A DNA stretch of 5,148 nt from Deltaproteobacteria bacterium (GTDB lineage Bacteria; Desulfobacterota; Deferrimicrobia; Deferrimicrobiales; Deferrimicrobiaceae): the NCBI GenBank assembly GCA_017889845.1, contig JAGGAJ010000132.1:1-5148 (forward strand). The letters are read 5' to 3'. The notes under the pieces were generated by a model, which saw only the letters and a list, made by a program, of their open reading frames with translations, had not been told where the DNA came from and did not search any database. This document shows positions 5,135 through 5,148 of this stretch, in pieces; positions within the stretch are counted from its first letter, which is position 1, and every line of letters begins with the position of its first letter. A program made the translations under genes and the position numbers.

Positions 5135-5148
5135 AGGCAGCAACCCGC

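Noticed and set aside
4043..5143. A 366-codon open frame on the minus strand opposite the exported-protein gene
   Set aside because: The plus-strand gene has a signal peptide, Shine-Dalgarno and promoter; the antisense product is Val/Gly/Arg/Asp-rich with no motif.

Overview
The window is GC-rich and tightly packed. It looks like a chromosomal segment of an anaerobic, Geobacter-like or other deltaproteobacterial (Desulfobacterota/Desulfuromonadota-type) organism. I infer this from the gene set: a NifA-type sigma-54 activator, an MJ0042-type zinc-ribbon protein, a bacterial deoxyhypusine-synthase-family protein, and an exported protein that looks like an outer-membrane barrel. There is no rRNA or other taxonomic marker, so the assignment is tentative.

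Layout. (1) Positions 2-169 (+) hold the last 55 codons of a DnaQ-like 3'-5' exonuclease that begins outside the window. (2) Positions 183-268, between two convergent genes, hold a long nested palindrome with the heptamer CTTACAA/TTGTAAG in two direct and two inverted copies; it is probably a REP-like or MITE-like element. (3) Positions 274-1404 (-) hold a 376-aa deoxyhypusine synthase-family protein with its own strong ribosome binding site. (4) Positions 1405-1751 are a divergent intergenic region, AT-rich towards its right end, with a TATAAT on the minus strand and a 7-bp inverted repeat that could be an operator. (5) Positions 1752-2441 (+) hold a small protein with an N-terminal zinc ribbon and a C-terminal membrane anchor. 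(6) Thirty bases downstream, 2472-4088 (+) hold a full-length GAF/AAA+/Fis-HTH sigma-54 activator of the NifA type. It has a GTG start, no Shine-Dalgarno sequence and a TATAAT only 6 bases upstream. (7) The 4089-4303 intergenic region contains a NifA-type upstream activator motif, overlapping palindromes and, about 110 bases further on, a near-consensus -24/-12 sigma-54 promoter. (8) Positions 4304-5134 (+) hold an exported protein, probably an outer-membrane beta-barrel, that this promoter should drive.

How the parts fit. The right half reads as a compact regulatory unit: a sigma-54 activator, its likely binding sites, a sigma-54 promoter and one exported target gene. The zinc-ribbon membrane protein just upstream of the activator may be co-transcribed with it. 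The activator's NifA-like C-terminus and the TGT-N4-T-N5-ACA site point to nitrogen status as the likely signal, but no nif or ammonium-transport gene lies inside the window. The deoxyhypusine synthase-family gene is separate and divergently transcribed; its substrate in a bacterium lacking eIF5A is unknown.
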